Shown piece by piece: positions 55,422 through 64,000 of a stretch of DNA of 64,000 nt (position 1 is the stretch's first letter; each line of letters begins with the position of its first letter). The stretch is from Deltaproteobacteria bacterium. GTDB taxonomy: Bacteria; Desulfobacterota; Syntrophobacteria; Syntrophobacterales; Syntrophobacteraceae. Under the pieces are notes generated by a model that worked only from the letters and a program-made list of their open reading frames with translations, was not told where the DNA came from and searched no databases. The DNA is taken from the NCBI GenBank assembly GCA_021780695.1, contig JAJXYD010000040.1, positions 177,385 through 241,384 of the forward strand, given 5' to 3'. The position numbers were made by a program, and so were the translations under genes.

Positions 55422-56642
55422 CTAACCGGCCTTTGCCTGATTTACCGCCGCGCAGACATCTTTTTGCAAGGCCTTTCGAAGTCCCCGTATGGCCTGCCGG
55501 GTGCGCATTTCATTTTCCACCAGGGCAAAGCGCACGAAGTCATCGCCGTATTCCCCGAAACCAAGCCCCGGAGACACCGCTACCTTGGCCTCCTGGATCA
55601 GGTACTTGGAAAAACCGACCGAACCCATCGACCGGAACGCTTCTGGAATCCGCGCCCAAACGAACATGGTGCCCTTGGGTTTGTCGGTCTTCCAGCCTAT
55701 GCGGTCCAGCCCCTCGATCAGGATATCTCGCCGGGACCTATACGTTTCAACGATTTCCTGTACGCACGACTGATCGCTTTTTAACGCCACCGTGGCCGCA
55801 ATCTGGATCGGCTGGAACATGCCGTAGTCAAGATAGCTCTTGATGCGCGTTAGAGCCCCCACCATCTCGGGGTTTCCCACACAGAAGCCCACACGCCAAC
55901 CGGCCATGCTGTAGCTTTTGGACATGGAGAAAAATTCAACCCCCACTTCCTTGGCGCCCTGTGCCTGCAGGAAGCTCGGAGCCTTGTAGCCGTCGAAGGT
56001 CAAATCGGCATAGGCCAGGTCGTGAATGACCATGATTTTGTTTTCATGGGCAAAATCGACGATCTTGTTGAAAAACTCCAAATCCACCACGGTTGTGGTC
56101 GGATTGTGGGGAAAAGAGATAATCAGCAGCTTGGGCTTGGGCCAGGTCTGCTTTATGGCGATCTGAAGATCGTCCATGAAATTGCGGTCGGGCCCAACGG
56201 GCACCGATCTGACATCTCCCCCGGCTATGATGGCCGAGTAGGGATGGATGGGGTAGGTGGGGTTGGGCGCGAAGACCACGTCTCCCGGGCTTATAAGCAC
56301 CAGTACCAGGTGAGACAAGCCTTCCTTTACCCCTATGGTCACTACCGCTTCTTTGTCCGGATCTATATCGACGTCGTAATGGGTTTTATACCACTCCGAG
56401 ACTGCCTCGCGAAGACGCGTTATCCCGCGGGAGGCCGAATAACGGTGATTGTGCTTCTTTCTGGCCGCTTCCACAAGCTTTTCCACAACGTGTTCGGGCG
56501 CCGGGAGATCGGGATTTCCCATCCCCAGATCTATGATGTCTTCTCCCGCCCAGCGTTTTTGCATCTTTAGAGCATTTACCTCTGCAAATATGTAAGGCGG
56601 CAAACGCTTCATGCGGCTTTGATCGGCAATGTTGAAATTCAT
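55422..56642 (-). CDS. Class I aminotransferase, alanine/aspartate type (AlaC/DapL-like)
   Basis: 406 residues from ATG 56642, which has GGAGAG upstream. [13 protein letters not shown] near residue 36, [11 protein letters not shown] in place of the NPTG motif, and the PLP lysine in [16 protein letters not shown]. This group includes glutamate-pyruvate aminotransferase AlaC and LL-diaminopimelate aminotransferase; it is often found upstream of hom. Which substrate is used cannot be settled from sequence. It has its own promoter (56681-56708) and is followed by a strong terminator. Confidence 0.9.
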   Translation of the reverse strand: MNFNIADQSRMKRLPPYIFAEVNALKMQKRWAGEDIIDLGMGNPDLPAPEHVVEKLVEAARKKHNHRYSASRGITRLREAVSEWYKTHYDVDIDPDKEAVVTIGVKEGLSHLVLVLISPGDVVFAPNPTYPIHPYSAIIAGGDVRSVPVGPDRNFMDDLQIAIKQTWPKPKLLIISFPHNPTTTVVDLEFFNKIVDFAHENKIMVIHDLAYADLTFDGYKAPSFLQAQGAKEVGVEFFSMSKSYSMAGWRVGFCVGNPEMVGALTRIKSYLDYGMFQPIQIAATVALKSDQSCVQEIVETYRSRRDILIEGLDRIGWKTDKPKGTMFVWARIPEAFRSMGSVGFSKYLIQEAKVAVSPGLGFGEYGDDFVRFALVENEMRTRQAIRGLRKALQKDVCAAVNQAKAG

Positions 56643-56680
56643 GACGTACTCTCCACTCAAGGCTTTGAATTTAGAGAAAG

Positions 56681-56708
56681 ATAATATTCTTAGTTACCGA
56701 AAAGTCAA
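56681..56708 (-). promoter_or_regulatory. Promoter for the AlaC-like aminotransferase gene
   Basis: Minus-strand TTGACT (56708-56703), 16-base spacer, TATTAT (56686-56681); five of six in each hexamer. The predicted start is near 56674. Confidence 0.65.
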
Positions 56709-56819
56709 ACAATGTTTTAATAAAGCCACCGCCTTGAGACTTGTGTGTATTGATGCGGTTCTGCTAAATTAATTGCCTGATTTTTCATTTTATAGAGGGT
56801 GGAGCGCAAAGACAAGCCT

Positions 56820-58736
56820 ATGAAACAGGTTATCCTTGGAACTGCCGGTCATATCGATCATGGCAAAACCTCACTTATAAGAGCCCTTACCGGGATAGAC
56901 ACCGACCGCCTGAAGGAAGAAAAACTGCGGGGAATAACGATCGAACTGGGCTTTGCCCACATGGACCTGCCGGGGGGAGAGCGCCTTGGCATCGTCGATG
57001 TGCCGGGGCACGAAAAATTTGTAAAACACATGGTCGCCGGGGCCACGGGAATCGATCTGGTGGCGCTGGTGATCGCGGCCGACGAAGGTGTTATGCCCCA
57101 GACCCGCGAGCACATGGAAATTTGCGAACTCCTTCGGGTTAAAAAGGGCCTTGTGGTCCTTACTAAAACAGATCTGGTCGAGGATCGCGACTGGCTCGAT
57201 ATGGTGCGTGAAGATATAGTGGAATTTCTAAAGGGGACCTTCCTGGACGGCAGTGAAATCATCGCTGTCTCCGCGGCGACGGGGGAAGGAATCGAAGAGC
57301 TTAAAACCTCCCTTGCCCGCCTCTTTGCCCAGGTCGAGTCCAAAAGCTCCGATGGGCCCTTTCGCCTCCCCGTCGACCGTGTATTTACGATGCGCGGATT
57401 TGGAACCGTTATTACGGGAACGAGCATTTCCGGGCGACTGAAGGTCGGAGACTCCGTGGTGGTCTATCCCGAAGGGCTCAAAAGCAAGGTGCGCGGTATC
57501 CAGGTGCACGGAAAAGACGTCGAGGAAGTCCTGCCGGGCCAGAGAACGGCCGTAAATCTCCAGGGCATGGAACGGGCCCTTATCGAGCGCGGCAATGTTT
57601 TGGCTTCCGCGGGCTCTCTTCACCCCTCCCCTATGGTCGATGTAGATCTGGACCTTTTAAAAAGCGCCCCAAGGCCGCTAAAGCACAGGGCAAAGATCCG
57701 CTTCCACACCGGGACCGCCGAACACCTGGCAACCCTTGTCCTGCTCGATCGCGAAGAACTCAAACCCGGCGAAAAGACCTTCGCGCAGGTAAGACTCGAT
57801 CAACCCAGCGCGGTTTTGCGCGGTGACCGCTTCGTGCTAAGATCCTACTCCCCCGTTCAAACAATCGGCGGAGGCTCCATCTTAAACCCGATTCCGCGAA
57901 AACATAAAGGCCAGGCCAAACGCGAAGCCGCAAAAGCGCTCGAAAAACTTAGCGAGGCAACCGATGCCGAAATAATTTTATGGCACCTCCACGATGCGGG
58001 CTGGGCAGGCCTGGATGAGGCTGAACTGCGCATAAGGGTCAATCTGCCCCTTAAATTTTTCGATAAAACCCTCCAGCAGTTTATGAGCTCGGGAAAAGTT
58101 GTGATCTACGACAAGGATAACAGAAGGCTGATTGATCCGGGAGTCCTTGCGGAGATAAAAGCCGGCGTTCTCGCCCTCCTGGCCGACTATCACGGCCGGT
58201 TTCCCCTAAAGGCCGGAATGCCCAAGGAGGAAATTCCGGCCCTTCTTGCCATGCCCATCGAGCCCAGACTCTACAATTTCGTGTTGCGCCACCTGGCCGA
58301 GGAGGAAAAGATCGGACTCGAAATGGAATGGGTTCGCCTTGCCACCCACAAAGTCGCCCTGACTAAGGACGAGGAGGCGATACGGGAAAAAATCGAGAAG
58401 ACTTTTCGCGACGCTGGCCTCCAGCCTCCCTTTTTTCGCGATATCGAGGCCGCTTTGCCCGGATCGGCCAAGCAACGCCAGGAAGTGCTCCAATGGATGC
58501 TTGCAAAGGGGGTCCTGGTTAAAACCAAGGAAGAAATCTATTTCCATGCGGCCCCCATGGCCGAACTGCAAAATCGCCTCACGGACTGGCTAAAGCAACA
58601 CGGCGAAATCACCACCCCGCAGTTTAAGGAAATGACCGGGGCAAGCCGCAAATATACCATTCCGCTGATCGAATACTTCGATGCGCAGAAAGTCACCATA
58701 CGCATAGGCGAGGTGCGAAAACTGCGGGGAGGGTGA
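56820..58736 (+). CDS. selB: Selenocysteine-specific elongation factor SelB
   Basis: 638 residues from ATG 56820; an in-frame GTG at 56799 has AGAGG directly before it and is possible. GHIDHGKT at 10-17, [12 protein letters not shown] and SAATG are the five-motif GTPase set; the pattern [40 protein letters not shown] is typical of SelB. The C-terminal third contains winged-helix domains that bind the SECIS hairpin. It delivers Sec-tRNA to recoded UGA codons. selA and selC are not in the window; the genome presumably encodes selenoproteins elsewhere. No selenoprotein gene is recognised here. Confidence 0.95.
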   Translation: MKQVILGTAGHIDHGKTSLIRALTGIDTDRLKEEKLRGITIELGFAHMDLPGGERLGIVDVPGHEKFVKHMVAGATGIDLVALVIAADEGVMPQTREHMEICELLRVKKGLVVLTKTDLVEDRDWLDMVREDIVEFLKGTFLDGSEIIAVSAATGEGIEELKTSLARLFAQVESKSSDGPFRLPVDRVFTMRGFGTVITGTSISGRLKVGDSVVVYPEGLKSKVRGIQVHGKDVEEVLPGQRTAVNLQGMERALIERGNVLASAGSLHPSPMVDVDLDLLKSAPRPLKHRAKIRFHTGTAEHLATLVLLDREELKPGEKTFAQVRLDQPSAVLRGDRFVLRSYSPVQTIGGGSILNPIPRKHKGQAKREAAKALEKLSEATDAEIILWHLHDAGWAGLDEAELRIRVNLPLKFFDKTLQQFMSSGKVVIYDKDNRRLIDPGVLAEIKAGVLALLADYHGRFPLKAGMPKEEIPALLAMPIEPRLYNFVLRHLAEEEKIGLEMEWVRLATHKVALTKDEEAIREKIEKTFRDAGLQPPFFRDIEAALPGSAKQRQEVLQWMLAKGVLVKTKEEIYFHAAPMAELQNRLTDWLKQHGEITTPQFKEMTGASRKYTIPLIEYFDAQKVTIRIGEVRKLRGG

Positions 58737-58755
58737 ACTTCTTGCCCTGACGCTT

Positions 58756-59568
58756 TTAGCGCACAAAATAGATAATGGAGATTATCACTCCGATCGTTAC
58801 GACAACCCGGCGCAACAATGCCGGTGAGATAGCCCCCGCGAGGCGTCCTCCGATGAAGCCGCCTATGATCGAGCCGATCGCCATTACGATTGCGACATGC
58901 CACACCACTTGTTTTGAAAAAACAAAAAAAACGGCCGCCGCCACGTTAATGACAAGAGCCAGAAACTGTTTTACGGCATTTAACCTCGTTAGGGTATCGT
59001 CTAAAACGATGCCCAGCACCGCGAGCACGATTACGCTGAGGCCTGCTCCGAAATAGCCCCCGTACACGGCTGCAATGGCAACCAGGATCGCGGCTGCTGT
59101 CTCCGCCCCGCTTATGCGCCCCGAGGGGGCCGCGCTCTGCCCGGGGCTAACTCCGCCTGCCTGCCCGTTCTTTTTTGCCGCGCGTCGGCCGAGGTAGTTT
59201 CTAACCGGAGTCTGTACCGCCAGAAGAGCTGAGGCAAACAGTATGAGATAGGGCACCAGGAGCCGGAACAGATCCTCGCTGGTGTTTAGCAGCAGCAGTC
59301 CTCCGCCTATGCCTCCTATTAAGCCCGCGGGAAGCAGGAGCAGCAATCTGCGTCTTTGTCCCCCCAAATCCTTTATTTGTCCGAATGTGCCTCCGAGATA
59401 TCCCGGACACAGCGCGACGGTATTGGTTATATTGGCGGCAACCGCCGGAATCCCAAGGGCTGTCAGCGTGGGAAAGGTGATGAGCGTTCCTCCGCCCGCA
59501 AGGGCGTTTACAGCCCCCCCGGCAACCGAGGCCAAGCCCGCAACGAAGAGTTCGAATCCGATCGACAT
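58756..59568 (-). CDS. TauE/SafE-family membrane permease
   Basis: 270 residues from ATG 59568, with AAGGATGG about eight bases upstream; the ATG at 59574 is only three bases from that site. [11 protein letters not shown] near residue 27 and [16 protein letters not shown] form the first half; a loop rich in Gly, Ser and Lys (about 130-160) links to the inverted second half with [15 protein letters not shown] and GGRLAG. Seven to eight membrane segments. The family exports sulfite, sulfonates or other small anions; the substrate is unknown, but sulfite would fit the sulfur genes in this window. It is convergent with selB, 19 bases away. Confidence 0.88.
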   Translation of the reverse strand: MSIGFELFVAGLASVAGGAVNALAGGGTLITFPTLTALGIPAVAANITNTVALCPGYLGGTFGQIKDLGGQRRRLLLLLPAGLIGGIGGGLLLLNTSEDLFRLLVPYLILFASALLAVQTPVRNYLGRRAAKKNGQAGGVSPGQSAAPSGRISGAETAAAILVAIAAVYGGYFGAGLSVIVLAVLGIVLDDTLTRLNAVKQFLALVINVAAAVFFVFSKQVVWHVAIVMAIGSIIGGFIGGRLAGAISPALLRRVVVTIGVIISIIYFVR

Positions 59569-59748
59569 GAGCATCCATCCTTATCTGGTCGCAAAATTCT
59601 TTTGAATAGGGCAGCAGCGTGAATTTAAGTGTTTTTCCATAGCACAGGAAACTTTAAAATGAAAACGGCAAAAAAAGTCGGTAGCCGATAGCGGAGTGTG
59701 CAAAGGAGCCGGGCGGCGAAAATGGCCGAGTCCTGGCGTCCCCTTGTC

Positions 59749-59777
59749 TTGAAAACGATATTGTAAAGAATTATATA
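59749..59777 (+). promoter_or_regulatory. Promoter for the AAA+ ATPase gene
   Basis: TTGAAA (59749-59754), 17-base spacer, TATATA (59772-59777). The predicted start is near 59784, 26 bases before ATG 59810. Confidence 0.5.
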
Positions 59778-59809
59778 GCTCTCCTGTGGGTTATCGGGAG
59801 CGCAAATAA

Positions 59810-60913
59810 ATGAGGTGTCAGGTGAGTGAAAACAGCGTAAAAATCGAAGAAAGCCTTTCTGGCGAAGAGTGTTCGAGCAAAATTTTCGAAATGTCGGGGG
59901 CAAAGTTTGAACCCGAAGTCGCTTGCGAGCTCTGGGAAAAGATTCAACAGCACAAGTGGCTGCTCTCGGAAAGACTATCGAGGGACGTCGGCGCCCGAAC
60001 GGCCTGTATCGATTTTCTTGAAAACATGGACCAGGCCGTCGACGAGTACCTCTCCTACAAGAGAAAAGACGTTCTTAACGAAATGGGCGCCCAGACCTTC
60101 AGCCGGGATATATGGGATACTATTTCGGATTCCCAGCCTCCCAAACAGCTGGTCAATCGCAGAATTATTTTGCCCCTCACCATGGAAGACCTCTCGCGCA
60201 AGCACGGCGTCAATCCTCCGCGCACGATCATCTTCTTTGGTCCTCCCGGGACCGGTAAGACCCATTTCGTAAGGGCCATAGCCGGCGTTTTGTCCTGGTG
60301 GTTCATCGAGATCTCTCCCAGCATGCTCATGGAGGACGGAGCCGATAAGCTCGGGGCCAATCTGCGCAGAACCCTGGAAAAAGTAAGAAAGCTCCAGGAC
60401 GTGGTCATCTTCATCGACGAATTCGAAGAACTCGCCTATTGCCGCGATGAGGCCGACCGGCTGGATAAGTGCATAACCAATGAGTTTCTAAAACAGGTCC
60501 CGCTTTTTAAAAACCAGTCCAACCGGCTGCTGCTCGTGTGCGCAACCAACTATATCCGTCATCTGGACCCGGCGCTTCTTCGGCCCGGACGCTTCGATTG
60601 CATTATTCCGGTCGGGGGCTTGAGCGCCGATGAAAGAAAGACCATCCTGGACTACTATCTGTCCAGAATAAACGTGGGGCAAATCGACTTCAACATTCTT
60701 GTGGCCCAGACCGCCAGGTTCACCCCGGCCGATATTCAGTATCTTTTCGAACAGGTCGCCCAGTTGGCTTTTGATCGCGAGGTGGCCCAGGGAAAAGACT
60801 GCAAGGTCAACACCGAAGATTTCTTAAATGTCATGGCCAGAATGCATCCCACCCTGACCGATGAAATCATCGAAGAATTTGAAAAAGACAGCCTCACCTA
60901 TTCCCGGGTCTAG
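59810..60913 (+). CDS. AAA+ ATPase with N-terminal EHKW/RDVG helical domain
   Basis: 367 residues. An N-terminal helical part contains QQHKWLLSERLSRDVGARTA (about 47-66), a pattern also seen in DUF4032-type proteins. The AAA+ core has Walker A GPPGTGKT (144-151), Walker B VVIFIDEFEE (198-207), sensor 1 CATN and the arginine-finger region LRPGRFD. It resembles the FtsH/Cdc48-like group, but no protease or second ATPase domain is present. The partner and substrate are unknown. A membrane histidine kinase starts 24 bases downstream, so the two are probably co-transcribed. Confidence 0.78.
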   Translation: MRCQVSENSVKIEESLSGEECSSKIFEMSGAKFEPEVACELWEKIQQHKWLLSERLSRDVGARTACIDFLENMDQAVDEYLSYKRKDVLNEMGAQTFSRDIWDTISDSQPPKQLVNRRIILPLTMEDLSRKHGVNPPRTIIFFGPPGTGKTHFVRAIAGVLSWWFIEISPSMLMEDGADKLGANLRRTLEKVRKLQDVVIFIDEFEELAYCRDEADRLDKCITNEFLKQVPLFKNQSNRLLLVCATNYIRHLDPALLRPGRFDCIIPVGGLSADERKTILDYYLSRINVGQIDFNILVAQTARFTPADIQYLFEQVAQLAFDREVAQGKDCKVNTEDFLNVMARMHPTLTDEIIEEFEKDSLTYSRV

Positions 60914-60937
60914 CGCCGAAGGGATATACTATGGCCC

Positions 60938-61966
60938 ATGAAAAAAAGAGCAAACCGCATCGCTACAATCGCTTTACTGCTCGCGGTCATTACGATCCTG
61001 CACTACGCGAGCCCCTGGATTGACCATGACAAATACCATTTGGCCCTGGTCTTCCGTAAGCTCTATTTTCTGCCTATTGTTTTGAGCTGTCTTTGGTTCG
61101 ATCTAAAAGGCGGGCTGCTTGCTTTTTGCGCTGTTTTGGCGCTTCTGCTCCCACACCTGCTCTTCCTCTGGGACGGATTTAGCGCGGGCGATCTTACCCG
61201 AATGATGCAGATCCTCGATTACCTGCTGATAGCCGCGGTTCTGGGCAAAACGGTTGCCATTCAAAAGCGCGACCAAATGAAGACCAAACAGGCCGAAAAT
61301 CTGGCGGCGCTTGGCAGTTCCCTTGCCGCCGTGGCTCACGACATGAAAACGCCCCTGGTGGCAATCGGAGGCTTCGCGGGCTTACTAAGAAAACATCTTC
61401 CGCCCGGCTCCCCCGATTGCGAAAAGGCCGATATCATCATTCATGAAACCGCCCGTCTTGAGTGCATGGTCAAAAATATGCTCGACTTCTCCCGCCCTCT
61501 CGATCTTAACCGCACGGAGGTAAATATCTACTCCCTTGTCACCGAGTGCTTGGCCATAGTCGCGGAAAATTCCGGGGCGCAAAGGGTCGTTTTGCAAACC
61601 CGGTTGGCCGAAAACCTTCCCCCGGTCTTCCTTGACGAGGCAAGGTTTCGGCAGGTGCTCATAAACCTTTTGAACAACGCGGTCCAGGCCTCCTCCCAAG
61701 GCGACGAGGTCGCTCTTCACTGCTACAGAACGGGAAAAAATCTGACCTTCGACATTATCGATTGTGGTTGCGGAATCCCAACCGACAAAAGGGAGGAAAT
61801 CTTTTCCCCGTTTTTTACCACGAAAAAAGATGGAACCGGACTGGGCTTGCCGATTGTTAAAAAAATCGTAGACGCTCACGGAGGTCTTCTGCAAATTGTG
61901 GACAATCATTGCGGAGGGCTAACCTTTAGAATCACCATCGCCTTGGAGCCCTCCAAGTCGTCCTAG
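60938..61966 (+). CDS. Membrane histidine kinase, NtrB-like core
   Basis: 342 residues, ATG 60938. Three to four membrane segments (about 8-25, 36-53, 58-77, 88-105) form a short sensor without an extracytoplasmic loop of any size. The HisKA domain has AVAHDMKTPLVAIGGF (His134), and the HATPase has LINLLNNAVQAS, DCGCGIP and GTGLGLPIVKKIVDAHGG. The core resembles NtrB/AtoS-type kinases that signal to sigma-54 regulators, but no such regulator is adjacent. It lies directly behind the AAA+ ATPase gene. Confidence 0.85.
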   Translation: MKKRANRIATIALLLAVITILHYASPWIDHDKYHLALVFRKLYFLPIVLSCLWFDLKGGLLAFCAVLALLLPHLLFLWDGFSAGDLTRMMQILDYLLIAAVLGKTVAIQKRDQMKTKQAENLAALGSSLAAVAHDMKTPLVAIGGFAGLLRKHLPPGSPDCEKADIIIHETARLECMVKNMLDFSRPLDLNRTEVNIYSLVTECLAIVAENSGAQRVVLQTRLAENLPPVFLDEARFRQVLINLLNNAVQASSQGDEVALHCYRTGKNLTFDIIDCGCGIPTDKREEIFSPFFTTKKDGTGLGLPIVKKIVDAHGGLLQIVDNHCGGLTFRITIALEPSKSS

Positions 61967-62125
61967 CCCCCCGGCTTTTTAAAAGCGCCCAGTAAAATGG
62001 TTGATCCGCCGCCTGTGATTATACCTTTTTCACCCTATTGATCCTCGCACGACCCTGATTAAAAAAACTGACTAGGGCCAGGTGCGCGCCGCCGTATATC
62101 CGGCAGTCCCCAGGAGGATTGAGTC

Positions 62126-62386
62126 ATGGGCGAAAAAACGATCGAAAAGCAGATGGTAGACTTGCAAAAAATCGGCATGGAAGCCATGATCGACCTTGCC
62201 GCTACATTCTGGAACCAGTCAGGGAAGGTGCTCGGCTGGTTTCTAAACCAGGCCGGCCAGCTCCCCGAGCAGAATACAAAATTTGTCCGGGAGTGGATGG
62301 AAATCAACCGCAAGGGTTGTCAGACCTTAAGAGACGCAGTCGAGAGCGGCTACTCCAACCTCGAAAAATTCTTCGACGGGCCCTGA
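62126..62386 (+). CDS. Small phasin-like protein
   Basis: 86 residues, ATG 62126 behind AGGAGG eight bases upstream. It is wholly helical in pattern, with amphipathic segments (MEAMIDLAATFWNQ and FVREWMEINRKGCQTLRDAVESG). This resembles short phasin/PhaE-like proteins of related bacteria that coat polyhydroxyalkanoate granules, but similarity is only in pattern. No pha gene is adjacent, so granule binding is speculation. A GGGGGCG/CGCCCCC hairpin follows. Confidence 0.5.
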   Translation: MGEKTIEKQMVDLQKIGMEAMIDLAATFWNQSGKVLGWFLNQAGQLPEQNTKFVREWMEINRKGCQTLRDAVESGYSNLEKFFDGP

Positions 62387-62394
62387 GTCCCTGT

Positions 62395-62417
62395 GGGGGC
62401 GCCAAATCCTCGCCCCC
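62395..62417 (+). terminator. Hairpin after the phasin-like gene
   Basis: GGGGGCG (62395-62401) pairs with CGCCCCC (62411-62417), loop of nine, followed by TTAAA. Weak U-tract. Confidence 0.5.
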
Positions 62418-62470
62418 TTAAACCGGCAGGGCGGCCAGAGGTCTCTAAAAACCCCTTGCCGACACCGAAA

Positions 62471-62498
62471 TTGCGCCTATCTCCTTAATGATTATAAT
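62471..62498 (+). promoter_or_regulatory. Promoter in the leader of the triple-repeat membrane protein
   Basis: TTGCGC (62471-62476), 16-base spacer, perfect TATAAT (62493-62498). Transcription would start near 62505. Confidence 0.55.
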
Positions 62499-62528
62499 AA
62501 AAGTGTCAGTGGACAGGTTCTTGGATCC

Positions 62529-62570
62529 TGCCGATGACCGGGGTACGGCCGGCATGGGTTTTTTATTTTT
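62529..62570 (+). terminator. Terminator 25 bases into the predicted transcript
   Basis: TGCCG (62529-62533) pairs with CGGCA (62550-62554), extended by CC/GG, then T6-A-T5 (62559-62570). It falls between the promoter at 62471 and the ATG at 62688, so it would attenuate that gene or end a roughly 65-base RNA. Confidence 0.5.
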
Positions 62571-62687
62571 GAACCACAAAATTAGAGAAGTTAATACTTA
62601 TTTAAACAATACCATTCTCCATGATTCGTGGTCCCCATCGTCTGCCTCAGCCCCAAAATCAATTACTAAAAGCAAGGAGAATTCGCT

Positions 62688-63350
62688 ATGAACGGTCAAC
62701 ATGAGACAATCCAAACCTCTCTGGTGCCCATGGGCAATACCGTAGCCGAGGCCCTGGTCGGACTGGCGGCTCTTGCCATGGCTATTATCGGGCTGGCTCA
62801 AATTTATCCGTGGTTGTTGGCGGCCGTTTCGACCATCGCTCTTGGAGCTGCTTTTGTCTTCGAGGCCGGCGATGTCAGCCGGCGTTTTGCACTGTTGGCC
62901 CATGATGACGATCAGAACGCCGGCCCTGGAATTTCGTACTCATGGGGAGGCATGACGGCAGGGTTTCTCGCCGGATGTACCGGAATTGCCATGGGAGTGC
63001 TGGCGATTCTAGGCATTGTACCCCATACCCTCATTCCCGTGGCCATCATCGTCTACGGTGCGGCTCTCGTAATGGATAGCGGAACCCAGGCGAGCTTGTC
63101 CGAGCTGGAAAACGAACACTTCGGCGTTCGGGGCATATCCCAGGAGTTGGCTCGCGAATCGGCCTCGACTTTATCCGGTATCAAGGTTCTCGTAGGCTTG
63201 GGTGCCGTTACGCTGGGAATTTTAGCCATAATAAAGATCGTTCCCCAGCAGTTGAGCCTGGTGGCTCTTTTGGCTCTGGGAGCAGGCCTGCTCATGACCG
63301 GCTCTCTGGTGACCCGATTTGTATCCTTAGGTAAGAACCGGACACACTGA
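62688..63350 (+). CDS. Membrane protein with three 37-residue repeats
   Basis: 220 residues, ATG 62688 behind AAGGAG. Three copies of a 37-residue helical hairpin (25-61, 96-132, 170-206), each with a central I-x-P (Ile39/Pro41, Ile110/Pro112, Ile184/Pro186) and a GA-rich second half ending in Gly/Ser, make up six membrane segments. The intervening loops are polar (DDDQN at 73-77; SLSELENEHFG at 137-147). I do not recognise a family. It follows a promoter and an internal terminator, so it may be attenuated. Confidence 0.75.
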   Translation: MNGQHETIQTSLVPMGNTVAEALVGLAALAMAIIGLAQIYPWLLAAVSTIALGAAFVFEAGDVSRRFALLAHDDDQNAGPGISYSWGGMTAGFLAGCTGIAMGVLAILGIVPHTLIPVAIIVYGAALVMDSGTQASLSELENEHFGVRGISQELARESASTLSGIKVLVGLGAVTLGILAIIKIVPQQLSLVALLALGAGLLMTGSLVTRFVSLGKNRTH

Positions 63351-64000
63351 ACCGCGGGGCTTATCTCTTTTTTGCGCTTTTTTCAAAGCCTCGGTAAATG
63401 CCCAAGATAGTCTGGACGGGAAGGGGGGGGAGTCCCGCCCCCTTTCCCCTCGCCTTCGGCTCTTTGACGGTACAACAAACCTCTGATGGGAGCACTCCCC
63501 GCATTGTCCGAAGTGACATTTTTTGTCAGCCCGGAGTGCCGGCCGCTCCTGCACGGCTGCACAAAAAGGAGTGAATTCTAGAAGAGGAATTTTTCTGCCG
63601 GGAAATTTTACAGTTTCTTAAAAGAGGATAACCGTCTGATTTAATGGAAAGTAATCCGAGCCACCAATTAGTTCTCCCCAAAGTTGTGTGAATACATTTT
63701 ACATGCTCAAACCATTTGGCGCTAAAGCGAGCCCACTCCCCGAGGTTTCTGATTGCATAAGTATTATCAGGCAATTGCGCAGGACATCGCCCTTATTCCT
63801 ATCCTTGGTATATTTTTTGCTATCTTACCGGAGTTCACGCGAGGGGCTCTAGCCGTGGGCCGTTTGGCGAGACTGTCACCGGCGGTCTGGAACTGATCTA
63901 AAACTGGCGGCTTGAAAGTGCTGCTAGCCCCCTGTATTTTCTTCCCCAAAATTCCGCGCAAGGTCTTCTTCAAACTGTCTTTTCTTCCTTAATTCTTTTT
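63351..64000. other. 650-bp terminal region without a supported gene
   Basis: No coding frame has a start, site and recognisable content. A hairpin GGGAAGGGGG/CCCCCTTTCCC (63418-63427 with 63438-63448) could end the preceding gene. The remaining sequence, notably 63590-63840, is A/T-richer than its surroundings. Short frames on the minus strand are not supported. Confidence 0.5.

Larger units (their letters stand above)
62387..62687. other. 301-bp intergenic region with a short transcription unit
   Basis: No gene seen. It holds the hairpin at 62395-62417, a sigma-70 promoter at 62471-62498 and a terminator at 62529-62570, which together could make a short RNA or attenuated leader before the gene at 62688. 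Confidence 0.5.

Noticed and set aside
63526..63774. 82-residue minus-strand frame near the right edge
   Set aside because: No ribosome site, no recognisable motif and no support from flanking genes; it might be a degraded gene but I cannot show it.

Overview
The window is a typical-looking chromosome segment of moderate-to-high G+C content and dense gene packing, with one tRNA and no rRNA, insertion sequence, prophage or CRISPR array that I can support. The gene content points to an anaerobic deltaproteobacterium in the broad sense (Desulfobacterota, perhaps near Syntrophobacteria). The indicators are an anaerobic sulfite reductase operon (asrABC), SelB, a DUF3786 iron-sulfur protein, a short GNAT-type N-acetylglutamate synthase beside arginine genes, an ApgM-like enzyme next to homoserine dehydrogenase, and many multi-PAS histidine kinases. 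The taxonomic call is inference from gene content; no marker was compared with a database.

Layout. Positions 1-6826 (mainly minus strand): the edge of a hydantoinase/oxoprolinase-type protein, a GT39/ArnT-type membrane glycosyltransferase, an overlapping argC-truA-aminotransferase run, and rplM-rpsI with a good sigma-70 promoter. Positions 7077-11473 (plus): a DEAD-box helicase with a long structured leader, then comEC broken by a +1 frameshift. Positions 11894-20549: a soluble PAS histidine kinase, a secreted DUF3300 protein, a membrane protein translationally coupled to tilS, fabD, an FmdB zinc ribbon, a DUF1992 protein, a Rossmann-fold protein and a Cys-rich protein. Positions 20673-28120 (minus): one operon with two very large multi-PAS kinases and a single-domain response regulator. 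Positions 28313-30035: a divergent pair, a Tat-exported molybdopterin oxidoreductase and a membrane-bound monohaem cytochrome c.

Positions 30319-38585 (plus): a MarR regulator, the S-adenosylmethionine cycle genes metK and ahcY followed by a DUF3786 protein, a PAS kinase, and asrABC behind a Crp/Fnr-type palindrome. Positions 38707-39132 (minus) encode a small exported protein with three copies of a Cys/Trp/His motif that I do not recognise; this is the most novel-looking gene. It is followed by a structured inverted-repeat element at 39545-39650. Positions 39650-56642 (minus) are a long housekeeping block read right to left: an aminotransferase (alaC-like), hom, apgM (probable homoserine kinase), hisA, yqeY, dnaG, rpoD, a CAU tRNA, nif3, a zinc-ribbon coiled-coil protein, prs, a Nudix hydrolase, argA, secA and argJ.

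Positions 56820-63350: selB, a TauE/SafE permease, an AAA+ ATPase followed by a membrane histidine kinase, a phasin-like small protein and a membrane protein built from three 37-residue repeats. The last 650 bases hold no gene I can support. Functionally the window links amino-acid supply (Asp, Arg, Thr, His, Met/SAM) with transcription, replication and secretion genes, plus a separate sulfur/redox theme (asrABC, the molybdoenzyme/cytochrome pair, the TauE permease) and heavy signal-transduction investment.
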